A DNA stretch of 64,000 nucleotides from Gastranaerophilus sp944325835 (GTDB taxonomy: Bacteria > Cyanobacteriota > Vampirovibrionia > Gastranaerophilales > Gastranaerophilaceae). Below the pieces are notes generated by a model that worked only from the letters and a program-made list of their open reading frames with translations, was not told the DNA's origin and did no database searches. A program made the position numbers and the translations under genes. This document shows positions 61,224-64,000 of the stretch, piece by piece. Position 1 is the first letter of the stretch; the number at the start of each line of letters is the position of its first letter. Location: the NCBI GenBank assembly GCA_963931575.1, contig OZ007029.1:1798001-1862000 (forward strand), written 5' to 3'.

Positions 61224-61293
61224 CCGTAATATGACAATAAAATATTAAGGGGCTAAGCCTGTATTTCTAACGAACATCGACACAACAGTTATT

Positions 61294-61433
61294 ACTTCGA
61301 TTTCGGTCGATAGTTCTGAAAGAAAGGGGGTCGCTTATGGAAAATATCAATTTAACATTAATAATAGTTTTTTTGATTTTATACATAATAAAAAGTAACG
61401 CCTACCCGAAAGGATAGACGTCACTTCGATTTC
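61294..61433 (+). repeat. Direct repeats flanking the 26-aa peptide gene
   Basis: ACTTCGATTTC occurs exactly at 61294-61304 and 61423-61433, on either side of the small peptide gene. Paired direct repeats around a tiny hydrophobic gene recall the DRa/DRb repeats of the Fst-type par locus, where toxin mRNA and antisense RNA interact. A hairpin CGGTAG/CTACCG follows at about 61445-61464. Confidence 0.45.
61337..61417 (+). CDS. 26-aa hydrophobic peptide, candidate type I toxin
   Basis: Starts MENINLTLIIVFLILYIIK and ends SNAYPKG. A strong AAAGGGGG site precedes the ATG by six bases. One hydrophobic helix with a short polar tail fits small membrane toxins such as Fst or Ibs; there is no sequence match I can claim. 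It is flanked by the direct repeats and a hairpin and is not followed by another gene in its direction. Independent of the similar peptide at 2844. Confidence 0.5.
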   Translation: MENINLTLIIVFLILYIIKSNAYPKG

Positions 61434-61500
61434 ATTTACAGGTTACGGTAGTTAGCGCTACCGCCCCGATATTTTTATTATAAACTATTTTAAAAATTTT

Positions 61501-61704
61501 TCAAGTGCTTAGGGTGTAAATGTCTTTTATCAGTTTTCGTGGTTTTGGCTGTCCGCTTATACCTAACTTTGTGTAAATATGGCGTATACGTGTTTTTATT
61601 GCTTTTGGGCTTAGCTTGAGTGCGGCAGCTATTTCATTGTTGCTATACTTTTTTAGTATTAATGCAGCAATATCTTTTTCTCTTGGTGATAATTCTCTAG
61701 TCAT
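61501..61704 (-). CDS. LuxR-type HTH protein
   Basis: 67 residues: a bare GerE/LuxR DNA-binding domain (LSPREKDIAALILKKYSNNEIAAALKLSPKAIKTRIRHIYTKLGI). No receiver or ligand-binding domain is present, so it may be a stand-alone regulator. AGAGAG lies before the ATG. Adjacent to the small peptide region but convergent. Confidence 0.83.
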   Translation of the reverse strand: MTRELSPREKDIAALILKKYSNNEIAAALKLSPKAIKTRIRHIYTKLGISGQPKPRKLIKDIYTLST

Positions 61705-61841
61705 TTTTTCATCTCTCTTTTACTATTTTTATAAATCCCATAATATACTTCCGAATTATAGCAAAAATATCAACTAATGCAATAAAATACTTGATATTTT
61801 ACGTTAATATTTTGCAAGATTAAATTTATAATAAAAACATT

Positions 61842-62168
61842 ATGGGTATAGATATCAAAAAACAGTTAGGACAACGAATAAAAGATTACCGTAAGAGTCA
61901 TGGCTATAGTCAGGAAGCGTTGGCTGAGATGTTAGATATATCGCCTAGAAGTTTAGGAAATGCAGAAAATGGTCGTTATTTTTTATCTTTAACTAATCTA
62001 CAAAAACTCTTTGATGTTCTTGATATTGACCCTTATGAGCTGTTTATTTTTGATAAAGATGTACCGAAAGATGTTGTTTATAATGATGTTGTAAAGAAAC
62101 TTGAAAAGTTTAAGAATAACAAAAAGAGATTATACGCGATTTCCGCATTCCTCGACGCATTGAATTAA
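61842..62168 (+). CDS. XRE-family transcriptional regulator
   Basis: 108 residues with HTH at 8-66 (GQRIKDYRKSHGYSQEALAEML ...). It resembles the pilin-linked regulators at 6515 and 47298 (LDIDPYELFIFD end), but no pilin is next to it. The paired gene may lie elsewhere or have been lost. It ends four bases before the convergent ParD-like gene. Confidence 0.85.
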   Translation: MGIDIKKQLGQRIKDYRKSHGYSQEALAEMLDISPRSLGNAENGRYFLSLTNLQKLFDVLDIDPYELFIFDKDVPKDVVYNDVVKKLEKFKNNKKRLYAISAFLDALN

Positions 62169-62171
62169 AAC

Positions 62172-62408
62172 TTATTCATACTTTTTTATTAACTTTTCCA
62201 TAGCTTGCTGGCCATTGTAAATAGTCGTGTCATTCCAGCCTTCTTCAATATCTCTGTTTAACTGTGCAAGTCGTTCTTGCGAAACATTATCCCTGGAAGC
62301 TAATAGTCTTAATGCTTCTCTGATAACTTCGCTTACAGAATTATATAATCCTGATGCTACTTTGTCCTGTACAAATTTTTCTAATGTCGGGGTTAAAGAT
62401 ATGTTCAT
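62172..62408 (-). CDS. ParD-like antitoxin without an evident toxin
   Basis: 78 residues beginning MNISLTPTLEKFVQDKV, then GLYNSVSEVIREALRLL: a CopG/ParD ribbon-helix-helix protein. Start chosen at 62408, after AGGTATTTT. No ParE-like gene lies beside it, because the convergent 61842 gene begins four bases away, so it is an orphan or has lost its partner. Confidence 0.8.
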   Translation of the reverse strand: MNISLTPTLEKFVQDKVASGLYNSVSEVIREALRLLASRDNVSQERLAQLNRDIEEGWNDTTIYNGQQAMEKLIKKYE

Positions 62409-62528
62409 AAAATACCTCATTTATAGCATAATATATCTATATTATAACAAAGTTTGTTATTAAATTCAATGTTTTGAAATATTTTGAGAATATTTGTTAA
62501 GTTCTGATTTTAATGCTATAATTTAGTT

Positions 62529-64000
62529 ATGGAAGACAGGAGCATTACAAAACAGAATAAGCTTATTATTGCGGGGCTTTTATCCAGTACGTTTTTGATT
62601 GTCGGAATAGGCATTTTTGCGACTTTTAATATTCAGGATAATCTTAAAAACAGTTATCAGAATTACAGCGAAATAATTGCGCAGACAATAGCGGATTCTT
62701 CCGCGGAGCTTACGGAAAGCAAGCGGGCCGGAGAATTGAAAAACTTTCTTCAAACTGTTATTAAAGGCAGCGATAATATTTTGGCCGTCAAATACGTGGA
62801 CGCCAACGGGGATGTTGTTTTAAACGAGGAAAACTCTGCTGTTAAATCAACTTCCGGCAAGACTTTTTCCGTTGTTACCCCGAGAAAATATTACGAAAAC
62901 GGAGTTTTGAAAACGGACGGCTCCCTGACGGTTGTATTCAGTGCAAATGTTCTGGATAAAACAAGTTCTACCATTAGATTTGCAATTTTTTCTGTTTTTG
63001 CTCTTGCGTGGCTGATTTTTGCATCGGTAATCTTAATCAGCACCTATCTCACAACACGTGAAATCCGTACACTTAAAGACGGTGTACGCAAGATCTCAAC
63101 CGGCGAATTCGGCTATACTATTAATGATCAGGAAGTCAGCCGCGAAGTTAGGGAACTTTTCAATGCGTTTAACGATATGTCCGCGAAACTTCACGCCTAC
63201 GGTGAAGAAAATATTGAACAATTAACTCTTGAGAGAAACAAGTTTGAAGCTGTGCTTTTGAGTATCGCAAACGGTGTTGTTGTTTGTGATAACAACGATA
63301 AAGTTGTTCTTGTAAACAAACACGCGCAGGATCTTCTTGAACTTGATAACGAGCAGATTATGGACAGCCGTATTCAGGATTATATTGATACGGAGGGGAA
63401 TTTCTGTTTCCGCGAAAAGATAGAAGAATTTAAAGCCCTGCCGCTTGAAGAACGCGAAAAAGCGCCGACTGTTTTTAATATTCAGGTAGACAAGCGTACT
63501 ATTAAAGCGATTGTTTCGCCGATGTTTACGCGTAATCGTGATTATCTGGGTTACATTATTGTCTTGATTGATATAACAAAAGAAACCGAAATTGATCTTA
63601 TGCGCTCTCAATTTATTTCTAATGTTTCGCACGAATTGAGAACGCCTGTGACCGTTTTGAGAAGTTATATTGATACGCTTTATAATTATGGTGATGAATT
63701 CGACAAGGCAACGCAGAAAGAGTTTATGGGCACCATTAATGACGAGATAATACGTTTGAATACTATGGTAAATGATATTCTTGACTTTTCGCGGCTTGAG
63801 TCGGATTATGAGCTTGAAAAACTTCCGAATAATATCGTTGAACTCGTTGAATCAGCTGTTAAGCAGGTTCAAATTCTGCTGGAAAAGAGTAAGATAAAAC
63901 TTGTTATTCAAAAAGAAGGCGAGTTCCCGAATTTTATGTTTAACTACAACAGTATTGAGCGTGCGCTTATAAATCTTCTTTCGAACGCGATAAAATATTC
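62529..64000 (+). CDS. Sensor histidine kinase, truncated by the window end
   Basis: Partial, 490 codons with no stop before base 64000. The N-terminus has two membrane helices (LIIAGLLSSTFLIVGIGIF and FAIFSVFALAWLIFASVILI near residue 160) flanking a periplasmic domain, then HAMP (TTREIRTLKDGVRKISTGEF), a PAS-like part, the H box SNVSHELRTPVTVLRSYID near 369-383, and the start of the ATPase domain with an N box (ERALINLLSNAIKYS). The HAMP-PAS-HK order resembles cyanobacterial NblS/Hik33, but I do not claim orthology. Its response regulator would be downstream. Confidence 0.88.
   Translation, partial: MEDRSITKQNKLIIAGLLSSTFLIVGIGIFATFNIQDNLKNSYQNYSEIIAQTIADSSAELTESKRAGELKNFLQTVIKGSDNILAVKYVDANGDVVLNEENSAVKSTSGKTFSVVTPRKYYENGVLKTDGSLTVVFSANVLDKTSSTIRFAIFSVFALAWLIFASVILISTYLTTREIRTLKDGVRKISTGEFGYTINDQEVSREVRELFNAFNDMSAKLHAYGEENIEQLTLERNKFEAVLLSIANGVVVCDNNDKVVLVNKHAQDLLELDNEQIMDSRIQDYIDTEGNFCFREKIEEFKALPLEEREKAPTVFNIQVDKRTIKAIVSPMFTRNRDYLGYIIVLIDITKETEIDLMRSQFISNVSHELRTPVTVLRSYIDTLYNYGDEFDKATQKEFMGTINDEIIRLNTMVNDILDFSRLESDYELEKLPNNIVELVESAVKQVQILLEKSKIKLVIQKEGEFPNFMFNYNSIERALINLLSNAIKY

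Overview
The window looks like a non-photosynthetic cyanobacterial relative of the Melainabacteria/Vampirovibrionia type, most likely a gut Gastranaerophilales. This is inferred, not looked up. The basis is an AT-rich genome with standard code, a Ycf45-like AAA+/R3H ATPase, a compact group-1 sigma factor, several type IV pilin-like genes sharing one N-terminus, and a DnaA-box-like repeat cluster near dnaN that resembles cyanobacterial origins. Most genes are ordinary core genes in short operons separated by clear hairpin terminators.

Layout. 1-6.5 kb: amidase-murI operon, a small hydrophobic peptide gene, an alcohol dehydrogenase-like gene with pilT, and recF. 6.5-14 kb: XRE/pilin pair, tRNA-Leu(UAG), a GT9 glycosyltransferase, a putative oriC, radical SAM gene, dnaN, crcB and an endonuclease IV-like gene. 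14-18 kb: surface-glycan genes, one carrying a G14 tract that puts it out of frame. 18-27 kb: HEPN/MNT pair, XRE/pilin pair, rpmI-rplT, yajQ, Fic, trxA-uppS-rdgB, a DnaQ-like exonuclease gene and a GlpT-like transporter. 27-39 kb: comF, a large SWIM/SNF2 helicase, a pilin with a G12 tract in its leader, a toxin-antitoxin locus with a third small gene, the Ycf45-like ATPase, rplI, an ADP-ribosyltransferase-like protein and an acyltransferase. 39-50 kb: SPASM radical SAM gene, PilO and a fused PilM-PilN, nadA, rlmB, sigma factor, pilin/XRE pair, YtxH/DUF948 envelope cluster, pdxJ. 50-64 kb: rex, a second toxin-antitoxin pair, gyrA, pilin/XRE pair, PHP gene, rph, ilvB, a second small hydrophobic peptide gene, regulators and a histidine kinase cut by the window end.

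The most unusual theme is surface variation. Five scattered pilin-like genes keep an almost identical N-terminal half but end in a DUF1566-like (lectin-like) domain. Four are divergent from their own XRE regulator across a short promoter with its own palindrome or inverted repeat, and the fifth sits just downstream of an XRE antitoxin gene. One pilin leader and one glycan gene contain long poly-G tracts, both one base away from the open frame in this assembly, which suggests slipped-strand phase variation. PilT, PilO and PilMN in the same window could serve the same pilus. A second theme is small control elements: candidate type I toxin peptides, hairpins that hide ribosome binding sites, a modular family of intergenic hairpin repeats, and eleven intact XRE-type regulators in 64 kb.
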